A model generated the notes under the pieces. It worked only from the letters and a program-made list of their open reading frames with translations. It was not told the DNA's origin and searched no databases. This document shows, in pieces, positions 16,335-24,578 of a stretch of 64,000 nt of DNA (the stretch's first letter is position 1; every line of letters begins with the position of its first letter). The DNA comes from Bacteroidales bacterium (lineage in GTDB: Bacteria > Bacteroidota > Bacteroidia > Bacteroidales > UBA932), in NCBI GenBank assembly GCA_024398125.1, contig JAKSJO010000011.1, positions 1 through 64,000 of the forward strand, given 5' to 3'. A program made the translations under genes and the position numbers.

Positions 16335-17588
16335 CTAATTTACCTTTTGGCCGATGAAAAGGATTGAGTTGGTGGTGGCTTCACGGATGAGGAAGAAGAA
16401 CGGACGGTCCACAATGAAGTCGACATTCCTGACCACCGGATTTGCTGAGGTATATCCCATTTCCACAACAGTGGTGGCTGCGGCTTCCGTGCCCTTTCTG
16501 TTCACATCGATGAAGGTCTTCTGCTTGACATCGCCTATATACAGGACATCACCGGCAGGTATTTCGGCCATCTTTGAGAAATCGGCGGCACCGGTGAACG
16601 CGTCAGTCATTCCAAGTTCTGTCAGTACTTTCTTGAGTTCCTTGACTTCATATTCGAACTTGAATTCAGGCATCCTGAGGTTCACATCGGCAAAACTGCC
16701 GTGAAAGAGGCTGGCCCACCTGTCCGAATTGAATTCCTCGGCGGCCTTCTTGAACGGGAGGTCCTCTGGAGGAAGGACTACACTCATTTTGAACGCACCG
16801 TTGCCATAAGGTATTTCAACCATGGCCCAGTCATCAACACTCGAATACGTCAGCTTATACGACACGCTCATCATGTCGAGCTTGACCTTATTTCCAGAAA
16901 TGGTCTTGAAGTTCTCCTTGCTGGTCTTGTCATCGAAGTCGATTGCCCACTTGCCGTTGAAATAGATGGCATTGACAAGGGCCATGACGCAGTCCGGACT
17001 CAGGCTGTCAAGCATTTTCTCAATCTTGCCGTGGGTGTTGTCCGAGCACCATTTATTGATAGCCGTCAAGGTTGAAGGATCGGCAAAGGACACGTTTCTT
17101 GCCTCGGCGGCATAATACTCATCTGCTGCTGCGAGGAAGGATTTCTTCACGTTCAGTTTCCTGTCGATCCAGATTGAGTTCGCCGACTCGAAGGTGGTCT
17201 TGTTGTCGATGGTCTTGAGACCCTCGACCATCTTTTTGTAGTATGACGCCACATCCTCGGTAGAATACTCATCGAATCCGAGGACATGGGTCATCTGTTC
17301 AGCTGTCTTTCCGTCGGCGCCGCAGGCCGTCATCGACAGAGCCAGGGACAGGCTGAGCGGAGAGAAGAACATCTGCTCATCCTCGTACAGCGCGCGATAG
17401 GCATCGAAGGCAAAGGCATTGGCACTGTTTGCGACCTGCCATTCCGCCTTTGTCAGCATAATAGGGGTCAATGTATTGGATTCCTCCTCCTGAGGATCAA
17501 TCTCGGGTTCCGTGCTCTCCTTGCCGCAGGATACCGTCAAAGTCATGCCGAACAATACGGCAGCTATCGCAAACAATGTCTTTTTCAT
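16335..17588 (-). CDS. Serpin-family protease inhibitor, lipoprotein
   Basis: The 417-residue protein has a lipoprotein signal (lipobox Cys at 21) and then a full serpin fold: NSANAFAFDAYRAL, the shutter region NAIYFNGKWAIDF, the hinge VNRKGTEAAATT and the C-terminal DRPFFFLIREATTNSILFIG. The hinge has small residues (GTEAAATT), as in inhibitory serpins that trap serine or cysteine proteases by loop insertion. By alignment with alpha-1-antitrypsin the scissile bond falls around the Tyr-Thr-Ser of EMGYTSANP. It is the first gene before the ECF sigma gene (three-base gap), which suggests protection of the envelope from host or community proteases. Its 5' module is duplicated at 14461-14580. Confidence 0.94.
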   Translation of the reverse strand: MKKTLFAIAAVLFGMTLTVSCGKESTEPEIDPQEEESNTLTPIMLTKAEWQVANSANAFAFDAYRALYEDEQMFFSPLSLSLALSMTACGADGKTAEQMTHVLGFDEYSTEDVASYYKKMVEGLKTIDNKTTFESANSIWIDRKLNVKKSFLAAADEYYAAEARNVSFADPSTLTAINKWCSDNTHGKIEKMLDSLSPDCVMALVNAIYFNGKWAIDFDDKTSKENFKTISGNKVKLDMMSVSYKLTYSSVDDWAMVEIPYGNGAFKMSVVLPPEDLPFKKAAEEFNSDRWASLFHGSFADVNLRMPEFKFEYEVKELKKVLTELGMTDAFTGAADFSKMAEIPAGDVLYIGDVKQKTFIDVNRKGTEAAATTVVEMGYTSANPVVRNVDFIVDRPFFFLIREATTNSILFIGQKVN

Positions 17589-17639
17589 AGTAATGATATG
17601 TTTCTACATACTAAACGCACAAGATACGGAAATACTGCA
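17526..17639 (-). repeat. Duplicated leader plus signal-peptide module, copy 2
   Basis: Nearly identical to 14461-14580, covering the leader and signal-peptide codons of the serpin gene. It ends two bases before the stop codon of the GH43 gene upstream. Confidence 0.85.
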
Positions 17640-17640
17640 T

Positions 17641-19278
17641 CTAGTATGCTTCCTGGTGGAAGTAGTCGAAGCTGGCCTTGCCGCCGGTCTCGATGGTTGC
17701 GTAGCAGTAGAGGGCTGAGCGGTAGCCGGTGAAGAAGTCGAGAGCGAAACTCATCTTGAGTGGCTGCTCGAGCTCTGTCCAGTTCTGACCGTCGAGCGAG
17801 TACGAGAGGAATGCCTCGTCAGAGGTCTCGCCCTCCTCGACTGCGGTGAAGACGTAACGAACCTTGAGCCAAACCTTGTCCTGGTCGATAGGCATGCGGA
17901 GAAGCTCCTCCTCGCCACCGTCAGCGCGGCCGTTGACCATCATCCACTGGCTGCGGTCACGTGGATCGGCGTTCTCGACGAGTGGCTTGCGGCCAGCCTT
18001 GCGATGTACAGCCACGAGGAACTTGTTGCCTTCAGCGTCAACATCGACACCGATGCGGCCGTAACTGCTCTGGAATGCACAGAGACCTGCTGCGTCACCA
18101 GGCTTGAGGGCTGACACGTCAACCATGGTCTCAGACCAGCAGCGTGGGCCGACAGTTCTCTGGGTAAGAGAGTTGCGGGCAGTCACGATGCCCTCTGCGA
18201 TATGTCCGGTAGTGAGGTTGAGCTTGCCGTCAGCGACGTTCCAGCAGTCGTTGAGAGGCTTGTGGTTCCACTGCCATACAAGAGCGAGTTCGCTGCTGTC
18301 GAATTCGTCTGATGCCCAGGTATAGTTCTCACCGCCCTCCGGGAGGTTGACCTCGAAGGTCTTCACAGGAACGGTATTGTCGCCGAGGATAGGCCACTCG
18401 TCAACCCATGTCACAGGCTGAAGGGTAGGGATACGGCCGACACCGCCATGGTCCTGGAACATCATTGCGTACCAGTCGCCGTTCTGGGTCTCGAAGATCG
18501 GGCCCTGTGCGACACCGTCGTTGCGGCCGTCGAACTTGCCCTGGAGGATGTCCTTGCGCTCGTATGGGCCGGTGATCTCCTTTGCGCGCCATGCGGTCTC
18601 GGTGCGGACGCCGCCTGTCGGCCAGTTGATGGTCAGCACATAGTACCAGTCGCCGATCTTGTATGCACGGGCGCCCTCGTCACGAAGGTTGAATCCCTCC
18701 GGAGTGGTGATGATTACCTCGTCGATACCGCCTTCCTTGATTCCAAAGGCATCCTGGGTGAGCTCGGTGAGGTGGATTTGGCCGTTTCCGTAGATTGCAA
18801 AGGTGCGGTCGCCGTCGAACAGGAGCGAGCAGTCATGGAACTGACGGTCGAGAACGTGGCGCTCCCAGCTGCCGTTCACGATATCCTTGGTGGTGTACAC
18901 GAAGGTCTGGCCTGGCTGGTCATTGCTGATGAAGAGAATGTAATAGGTGCCGTTGTTGTACTGGAGCGAAGTAGCCCACTGACCCTTTCCGTAAGCGCTC
19001 TGGCCGTTGCGGAGGTTGATGGCGTCATTGTCGACGATGGTGTCGAATACATAGTTGACGATTTCCCAGTGTACGAGGTCGGTAGAGTGCATGATTGGCG
19101 CTCCAGGGCAGAAGTACATGGTTGTGCTGACCATGTAGTAGTCGTTGCCGACACGGATGACGTCATTGTCAGGAATGTCGGTGTAGGTCAGCGGATTCTC
19201 GCAGACAGTAGTCTTTGGTGCCTGTGAGCAGGCCGCGAGGCTGAGTGCGCATGCAAGTGCGATGAACAGTTTCTTCAT
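17641..19278 (-). CDS. GH43 enzyme with C-terminal beta-sandwich (arabinofuranosidase/xylosidase type)
   Basis: The 545-residue protein has a lipoprotein signal (ALSLAAC), a GH43 propeller to about residue 320 and a C-terminal concanavalin-like domain (GH43_C2/DUF1349 type, KPLNDCWNVADGKLNLTTG onward). The catalytic base is the Asp of TDIPDNDVIRVGNDYYM, and GARAYKIGDWYYVLTINW and NDGVAQGPIFETQNGDWY are typical of the arabinofuranosidase/beta-xylosidase branch (GH43_12-like). It trims arabinose or xylose from xylan oligomers. It starts 18 bases after the PTS EIIC-like gene and is probably co-transcribed with it. Confidence 0.92.
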   Translation of the reverse strand: MKKLFIALACALSLAACSQAPKTTVCENPLTYTDIPDNDVIRVGNDYYMVSTTMYFCPGAPIMHSTDLVHWEIVNYVFDTIVDNDAINLRNGQSAYGKGQWATSLQYNNGTYYILFISNDQPGQTFVYTTKDIVNGSWERHVLDRQFHDCSLLFDGDRTFAIYGNGQIHLTELTQDAFGIKEGGIDEVIITTPEGFNLRDEGARAYKIGDWYYVLTINWPTGGVRTETAWRAKEITGPYERKDILQGKFDGRNDGVAQGPIFETQNGDWYAMMFQDHGGVGRIPTLQPVTWVDEWPILGDNTVPVKTFEVNLPEGGENYTWASDEFDSSELALVWQWNHKPLNDCWNVADGKLNLTTGHIAEGIVTARNSLTQRTVGPRCWSETMVDVSALKPGDAAGLCAFQSSYGRIGVDVDAEGNKFLVAVHRKAGRKPLVENADPRDRSQWMMVNGRADGGEEELLRMPIDQDKVWLKVRYVFTAVEEGETSDEAFLSYSLDGQNWTELEQPLKMSFALDFFTGYRSALYCYATIETGGKASFDYFHQEAY

Positions 19279-19296
19279 ATTGTGTGTGATTATTGA

Positions 19297-20346
19297 TTAA
19301 TCTATCTTGAGGTCGCCGGGACGGATCCAGCCGATGCGGCGGAGGAACATTGCGATAACAGGAGTAAGGACAGCCGGCAGCACGAACGAGATCAGCACAA
19401 GGCCGGTCCAATCCATGGCAGTAACCGAAGCACGGCTTCCGGCAGCCACAGCGTCGCTCCATCCGGTAAGCACACCGATCTGGCCGACAAGGCCGCAGGT
19501 GCCCATACCCGATGAAATTGCAGGACCGTTCATCTCCAGTCCGAAGACGCAGGTCGCGAGCGGGCCGGTAATAGCAGCAACCAGGGTCGGAGGAATCCAT
19601 ATACGCGGATTCTTCACAATATTGCCCATCTGAAGCATGCTGGTACCGATTCCCTGGGATATAAGGCCTCCCCAGCGGTTCTCCTTGAAGCTCATGAAAG
19701 CGAAGCCCACCATCTGGGCGCAGCAGCCGGCAAGAGCGGCGCCACCGGCGAGTCCGGTCAGACCGAGCGCGGCACATATCGCGGCGGATGATATAGGAAG
19801 GGTCAGCGCCATGCCGACAATCACCGATACAAGTATTCCCATCAGGAATGGCTGCTTCGTCGTCGACCACATGATAAGGTCGCCTATCTTGGAAGCGGCA
19901 GCACCGATGGTCGGTGCACACCACATTGAGAGCAGAACACCCACGCCGATGGTCACAAGCGGGGTCACAAGAATATCGACCTTGGTTTCTTTTGAGACAA
20001 GCTTTCCGCACTCAGCGGCTATGATAGATACAACATAGACAGCCAGAGGGCCGCCTGCACCGCCCAGGTTATTGGCGGCTGCGCCTACAGTGATCAGCGA
20101 GAAAAGCACAAGCGGAGCTGCGTGCAGGGCATATCCGATAGCGACAGCCATCGCCGGGCCGGCAACTGACTTTGCAAAGCCGCCCATGGAGACAAGCCAC
20201 TCGATTCCCAGCTGTTCACCGAGTGTCGCGAGTATGGTTCCGGTAAGCAAAGAGGCGAAAAGGCCCTGCGCCATTGCGCCCAGGGCATCGACGCCATATC
20301 GCTTAGCAGATATGACTACATCTTTTCTTTCAAGGAATGCTCTCAT
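19297..20346 (-). CDS. PTS EIIC-like membrane protein (PTS_EIIC_2 family)
   Basis: The 349-residue integral membrane protein has about nine or ten hydrophobic segments and Gly-rich motifs typical of the PTS_EIIC_2 (PfoR-like) family: GYALHAAPLVLFSLITVGAA, AECGKLVSKETKVDILVTPL, GMALTLPISSAAICAALGL and NGPAISSGMGTCGLVGQIG. No EIIA, EIIB, HPr or EI gene lies nearby, and such systems are rare in Bacteroidota, so it may transport a solute without phosphotransfer. It has a textbook promoter 19 bases upstream and leads into the GH43 gene, which suggests uptake of a released sugar. Confidence 0.85.
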   Translation of the reverse strand: MRAFLERKDVVISAKRYGVDALGAMAQGLFASLLTGTILATLGEQLGIEWLVSMGGFAKSVAGPAMAVAIGYALHAAPLVLFSLITVGAAANNLGGAGGPLAVYVVSIIAAECGKLVSKETKVDILVTPLVTIGVGVLLSMWCAPTIGAAASKIGDLIMWSTTKQPFLMGILVSVIVGMALTLPISSAAICAALGLTGLAGGAALAGCCAQMVGFAFMSFKENRWGGLISQGIGTSMLQMGNIVKNPRIWIPPTLVAAITGPLATCVFGLEMNGPAISSGMGTCGLVGQIGVLTGWSDAVAAGSRASVTAMDWTGLVLISFVLPAVLTPVIAMFLRRIGWIRPGDLKID

Positions 20347-20365
20347 TTCTATTGGTTTGACTACG

Positions 20366-20396
20366 CAAATGTACCGATTACAGCACGCATTTCAAA
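20366..20396 (-). promoter_or_regulatory. Promoter of the EIIC-GH43 transcript
   Basis: The minus strand has TTTG (20393-20396), 19 bp, then TACATTTG (20366-20373), 19 bases before the EIIC-like start. This is a full consensus match. Confidence 0.75.
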
Positions 20397-20447
20397 CATG
20401 GTGAAGAAGCAATCCTCAAAAAAACATGAAAAAAATTCGCGAAAGTA

Positions 20448-20477
20448 TTGTTCTTTTAAATTTTCAGCGTATATTTG
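20448..20477 (+). promoter_or_regulatory. Promoter of tRNA-Leu
   Basis: TTG (20448-20450), 19 bp, then TATATTTG (20470-20477), 33 bases before the mature tRNA. Confidence 0.75.
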
Positions 20478-20510
20478 CAATCCCAAACCCAAGATAAGGG
20501 TTACCAATTC

Positions 20511-20593
20511 GCGGTTGTGGTGAAATGGTAGACACGCTACTTTGAGGGGGTAGTGCTCGTTGGGGCATGTGAGTTCGAGTCTCACCAACCGCA
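20511..20593 (+). tRNA. tRNA-Leu, anticodon GAG
   Basis: A complete type II cloverleaf of 83 bases: acceptor GCGGTTG pairs with CAACCGC, discriminator A at 20593, D-arm with GGTAGACAC, anticodon loop TTGAGGG with GAG at its centre, a long variable arm, and T-arm GAGTTCGAGTCTC. The CCA end is not encoded. It reads CUC and CUU Leu codons. It has its own promoter and terminator. Confidence 0.95.
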
Positions 20594-20598
20594 CTGAA

Positions 20599-20626
20599 AA
20601 GCTCAGCCTATCGGCTGGGCTTTTTT
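20599..20626 (+). terminator. Terminator of tRNA-Leu
   Basis: An 8-bp stem (20601-20608 with 20613-20620, one G-T pair), loop TATC, then six T residues. Confidence 0.88.
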
Positions 20627-20688
20627 CGTTTATGCCCACTTGCATTTTCGCATTCCCCAAACGATATGGCACATGAGGGTCTTTTGAT

Positions 20689-20696
20689 TATATTTG
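20689..20696 (+). promoter_or_regulatory. -7 box (TATATTTG) directly before queH
   Basis: TATATTTG ends seven bases before the ATG at 20704, so the transcript would be leaderless or nearly so if that start is used. Confidence 0.55.
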
Positions 20697-20703
20697 CTCC
20701 ACA

Positions 20704-21336
20704 ATGAAGAAAAAGGAAACGGAAATAATGCCAGAGGTTGCGGGAGGCGAGATAAGACTTCTGCTTCACTGCTGCTGCGCCCCATGCTCCGGAGCCATTC
20801 TGGAATGGCTCCTGGCTCATGATATCCGTCCGACCATTTTCTTCTCCAACTCCAACATCGTCCCACGCGAGGAATACGAAATCCGCAAGGCGGAAATCAT
20901 ACGCTATGCCGAAGGCCTCGGGCTCGAAGTCATTGATGACGATTACAATCATGAATCATGGCTCTGCGCCGTCCAGGAATGGGCTGACGCGCCCGAACGC
21001 GGTCCACGATGCCTGCGCTGCTTCAGGTTCAGACTTGACAGGGCGGCCGCGTACGCCCATGAGCATGGATTCAACCTGCTGACCACAACACTCGCTTCAT
21101 CACGCTGGAAAGACCTGACCCAGGTCGATCAGGCCGGCAGCGAAGCCTGTGCCGCATACAGCGATGTGGAATGGTGGGGGCGCAACTGGCGCAAGGGCGG
21201 CCTCCAGGAACGCCGCAATGCCATAATCCGCGAGCAGGGCTTCTACAACCAGAACTGGTGCGGCTGCGAGTTTTCGCGTCGCGCCGTCGAAGCCAGGGAA
21301 GCCTGTGGCTCAACAAAACAGCAGAGCGATGAATAA
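20704..21336 (+). CDS. queH: Epoxyqueuosine reductase QueH
   Basis: The 210-residue protein has the QueH (DUF208) marks: LLLHCCCAPCSG near the N-terminus, CLRCFRFRLDRAAAYA in the middle and NWCGCEFS near the C-terminus. These supply the Cys residues for the Fe-S cluster and metal site. It performs the last step of queuosine synthesis, reducing epoxyqueuosine in tRNA. The second possible start (ATG 20728) would shorten it by eight residues; 20704 matches the close -7 box seen also at feoAB. The stop overlaps the start of the PAP2 gene by eight bases. Confidence 0.92.
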   Translation: MKKKETEIMPEVAGGEIRLLLHCCCAPCSGAILEWLLAHDIRPTIFFSNSNIVPREEYEIRKAEIIRYAEGLGLEVIDDDYNHESWLCAVQEWADAPERGPRCLRCFRFRLDRAAAYAHEHGFNLLTTTLASSRWKDLTQVDQAGSEACAAYSDVEWWGRNWRKGGLQERRNAIIREQGFYNQNWCGCEFSRRAVEAREACGSTKQQSDE

Positions 21337-21937
21337 GACCGGCCACACACGTCTTCTTGCCGCGCTGGCAGCCATCCTGATCGGCTTCAGCCTCAACGCC
21401 CAGCCATGGCCGAAGGGCATCAACGGCAACGTCAGGGACGCTGTCGCGCAGCTCAGCAACGGACATGCCTACAGCTTCGACGACTGGACTCAGTACGCCC
21501 CTGCAGCTGCATACGCGGCGCTTGGATTCATCCCGGGCATCGAGCATGAAAGCAGCCTCGTGAAACGTGGATGCACATTCATCGGGGGATTTGGTTTTCT
21601 TGCCGCTACTACCCTGCTGACGAAGGAGATTGCCGGCGAAATGCGTCCTGACGGCTCAGGATATGATTCTTTCCCATCCGGCCATAGCGGCAAGGCCTTC
21701 CTCGGCGCCGAGCTCGTCCGCATGGAATTCGGCAATGGCTGGGGCGCCGCCGCATACGGAATCGCGGGGACGACAGCCTTCATGCGTATCTGGAACGACA
21801 AGCACTGGCTCACCGACGTCGTTGCCGGAGCGGCTCTCGGCATTCTCAGTGCCCATGTCGGCGACTGGGCCTGCAGCTTCATCAGCTTCGACCCCATCTC
21901 CCAGTCTCCCCTCCTCGCCATCAACATCACATTCTAA
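21329..21937 (+). CDS. PAP2-family membrane or periplasmic phosphatase
   Basis: ATG 21329 overlaps the end of queH and opens a signal-like segment (LLAALAAILIGFSLNA), so it is preferred to a GTG eight codons upstream. The 202-residue product has the three PAP2 motifs: KEIAGEMRP, FPSGHSGKA and RIWNDKHWLTD, giving the expected Lys-Arg, Ser-Gly-His and Arg-His-Asp residues. Such enzymes dephosphorylate lipid phosphates (undecaprenyl pyrophosphate, phosphatidic acid or lipid A precursors) on the periplasmic side. The substrate is not shown by the sequence. Confidence 0.88.
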   Translation: MNKTGHTRLLAALAAILIGFSLNAQPWPKGINGNVRDAVAQLSNGHAYSFDDWTQYAPAAAYAALGFIPGIEHESSLVKRGCTFIGGFGFLAATTLLTKEIAGEMRPDGSGYDSFPSGHSGKAFLGAELVRMEFGNGWGAAAYGIAGTTAFMRIWNDKHWLTDVVAGAALGILSAHVGDWACSFISFDPISQSPLLAINITF

Positions 21938-21956
21938 TAAGACTTAACAGACAAGC

Positions 21957-21990
21957 AAAACAGCCATTCCTCTTATTGAAGAATAGCTGT
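21957..21990 (-). terminator. Terminator after the GH51 gene
   Basis: An imperfect stem (21961-21969 with 21981-21989) is followed on the minus strand by TTTT. It sits between the convergent PAP2 and GH51 genes and may act both ways. Confidence 0.55.
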
Positions 21991-22020
21991 TCTACTTTGC
22001 ATTTGATCAGATGCGGTCGG

Positions 22021-24555
22021 CTATCTCTTTGCTACAGGGATGTTGAGAACACCTGCGCTGTATGCAGGGACTGTCATCTTGATGGCGTTGTTTGCAACAG
22101 GAACGTCAGCATGCTTGAGTGCAACTGCATTCTTGTTCTCCATCGAGTTGGCAGCGAGGAGGTCGCCTGGAGCATAGAAATCCCATGCGGCATCCTTGAT
22201 CTCCTTCCACTCGCCATCAATAGAAATCTCGATATCCTTCTCGGTAGGGTTCACGAGCTTGACGATCACCGCACTTCCGTTCTCAGCCATGGTAGCGCTG
22301 ACGCTTACGTCGCCGTTGTCACCGCTCCATGCGAGACGATACTTGCTGTAGTTATCCATCCAGAGCTTGGTTACCTGATAGTTAGGAGCAACGAAGAGAT
22401 CCTTGTAGTCGAAGTTGATGAATGCGTTGTTCCAGTCAGGCATGTCGGTACGACGGATAAAGAGAGCCGCTGCGCCGAGCTCTACGACAGGGTTGTTCTC
22501 ACACATATTGAGGAAGCCGCCTGCGAACAGACCGGTACGCCAGTCGATGCTCTGGAGGTTCCACTCGCTGATGAAGAGCTTCACATTAGGGTTAGGGCTC
22601 TCAGAGAAGATCTTTGCATAGCGCTGATACTGCTGCTCGAGACGCTTAGGACCTGTAGCGTAGCCACCCTGCTGCTCGTAGTGGTGGAGGCTGAGGTAGT
22701 CGAAGTAGCTAGAGCTGCGCTTGATGAACTCCTCGTCCTCAGGGAAGCCGCCGCAAGCGATGATCTTGATGCTAGGGTCGATTGCGCGCATAGCCTCGGA
22801 GTAGTCGCGGACGCACTTCTCGTAGCGCTCGATACCCATCTCCCACATCTCGTTGTCGATCTCCCAGTACTTCACATTGTATGGGTCAGGATGACCGTTG
22901 GCTGCGCGCTTTGCTCCCCACTCGCCTGTTGCAGGCTCGTTGCAGTAACGGAGCCAGTTGAGAGCCTCTTCCTTGATTGCCTCGTACTCATCTGCCGGAC
23001 GCTCGAAGCCGACGCTTACAACGATGATAGGCTCGGTATTGATGCCGCGGCAGAAGCTGATGAACTCATCGGTACCGAAGCAGTTCTGGTCGTAGTCCAT
23101 CCACATCCAGTGTGGCCAGCGGTAACGATCCTCCTGCTTGCCGATACCCCACTCCCAGTGGTACTGTGCGACATAACCGCCACCTGGCCAGCGGAGACAG
23201 GTAGGACCAAGATCCTTGACAGCCTTGAAGATGTCAGGACGGAAACCACCGATAGAGAGACCTGTAGCGGTGCTCATGGTAGCCTGGTCAACCTGGATTG
23301 TACCGTTGTTTACAGAGATTGCGAAGTCTGCATCGCCGGTGTAGCTGCCTGCAGGAAGCTCGAACTCATACTTCTTCCAGTCCTTGGTGACCTTGCCGAA
23401 GTTCTTGCTTGCAACAACTCTGTTGCCGTTGCGGAGGCTGACGATGAGGTCACCCTCTCCCTTTGCATATACGCTGCCGATGAAGGTCTCGCCTGCAACG
23501 ACATTCTGTGGACCCTGGCAAACGCCTGCCTCACCCTTTGAAGAAATCTTCTGGGAGTAGCGCATGTTGACAGCGTCGTCAGCCACGAGTGCGAACTCGC
23601 CATTTCCGAATGAGTTCCACTGTGGAGCGAGCTGAGGGATCTTCACCTGCTCAGGAAGGCCCTCGAAGTAAGTCTTGGAACCTGAAGCGATCTTGATGTT
23701 GCGGAAGTATGCCTCGGTATAGTTAACCCAGAGGGCGATGTCGTTCTTGCTTACGTTCTCGAGCTTGTCGCTGAGAATCACCTTGCCGTCCCAGTAAACC
23801 TTTACATTGGCGCCGCGGCAGCTGATCTTTACGTTGTGCCAGTTGCCGTCACGGTCGATCTGGCCGTTCTTTGCCTCCTTTACCTTTCTTGGCTGGAGAG
23901 AAGAGATCTTGCGGGTGGTGCCGCGGAAAGCCATTTCGGTCTCTACCATCTTGGAGATTGAGAAGTGGGCGTTCTTTGTGAGGGCCTGAAGCTTCTCGCG
24001 CTCCTGTGCTTCGCGGTCAGCGAGCATCTGAGACTCGGTCTGAGCAGGGGTGAAGCGCTGTGAGCTGTCAAAGTATGGATCGTTGATACGGAGATAGTAT
24101 GGCTCGCCGTTTGCCTGATCCTTGAATGCCACGCGTACGTCGAGGAGACCGCCGCTCCATGAACGGCGTGCAAGGCGGTATGCGCGCCACTTCACGTCGA
24201 AGGTGATGTCATAGTTGTCGCTGTCTACGCTTGCGAGGTCGATAGGCTGCTCGTAGCGGGTCGGCGAGTGAAGGACTGCGTCGTCATCAGCAAACCATCC
24301 ATCGAAATATCCGTCACGTGGATGGATTCCAGGATAGTGCTCAGGCTCGAAAGAGCGTTCATAGATGAGTTCCTGCCAAACACCGTTGTTCGCAGAGAAG
24401 TAAATGTGTTCGAAGAGCTGTCCGTAGATCTTGCTGTCGATAAGGCCTGAAGGCTCCTTGCTCGAAATGTGGATCGAAGCGGGCTGCTGAGCGAACGCGG
24501 TGCCACTGAGGCCCATGGTCAATGCCATGAGGGCGATGGTTGCGATTCGTTTCAT
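22021..24555 (-). CDS. GH51 alpha-L-arabinofuranosidase with extra modules
   Basis: The 844-residue exported enzyme (signal to AFA-QQ near 23) has the GH51 N-terminal segment (KIYGQLFEHIYFSANNGVW), then an inserted beta-sandwich-like stretch (about 100-290, WHNVKISCRGANVKVYWDGK is LamG/3-keto-disaccharide-hydrolase-like), a CBM4/9-like region (about 300-440), the catalytic barrel and a C-terminal sandwich. The acid/base is Glu569 in WEIDNEMW and the nucleophile Glu664 in FISEWN. It removes arabinofuranosyl groups from arabinoxylan or arabinan. It follows yitT by 23 bases on the same strand, so it may share that transcript, an odd pairing. Confidence 0.94.
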   Translation of the reverse strand: MKRIATIALMALTMGLSGTAFAQQPASIHISSKEPSGLIDSKIYGQLFEHIYFSANNGVWQELIYERSFEPEHYPGIHPRDGYFDGWFADDDAVLHSPTRYEQPIDLASVDSDNYDITFDVKWRAYRLARRSWSGGLLDVRVAFKDQANGEPYYLRINDPYFDSSQRFTPAQTESQMLADREAQEREKLQALTKNAHFSISKMVETEMAFRGTTRKISSLQPRKVKEAKNGQIDRDGNWHNVKISCRGANVKVYWDGKVILSDKLENVSKNDIALWVNYTEAYFRNIKIASGSKTYFEGLPEQVKIPQLAPQWNSFGNGEFALVADDAVNMRYSQKISSKGEAGVCQGPQNVVAGETFIGSVYAKGEGDLIVSLRNGNRVVASKNFGKVTKDWKKYEFELPAGSYTGDADFAISVNNGTIQVDQATMSTATGLSIGGFRPDIFKAVKDLGPTCLRWPGGGYVAQYHWEWGIGKQEDRYRWPHWMWMDYDQNCFGTDEFISFCRGINTEPIIVVSVGFERPADEYEAIKEEALNWLRYCNEPATGEWGAKRAANGHPDPYNVKYWEIDNEMWEMGIERYEKCVRDYSEAMRAIDPSIKIIACGGFPEDEEFIKRSSSYFDYLSLHHYEQQGGYATGPKRLEQQYQRYAKIFSESPNPNVKLFISEWNLQSIDWRTGLFAGGFLNMCENNPVVELGAAALFIRRTDMPDWNNAFINFDYKDLFVAPNYQVTKLWMDNYSKYRLAWSGDNGDVSVSATMAENGSAVIVKLVNPTEKDIEISIDGEWKEIKDAAWDFYAPGDLLAANSMENKNAVALKHADVPVANNAIKMTVPAYSAGVLNIPVAKR

Positions 24556-24578
24556 GATACTTATTGGTTATGCTGTTG

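Noticed and set aside
21976-23541. 521-codon plus-strand frame opposite the GH51 gene
   Set aside because: It mirrors the codon bias of the GH51 gene. The GH51 frame has catalytic motifs; this one has none.
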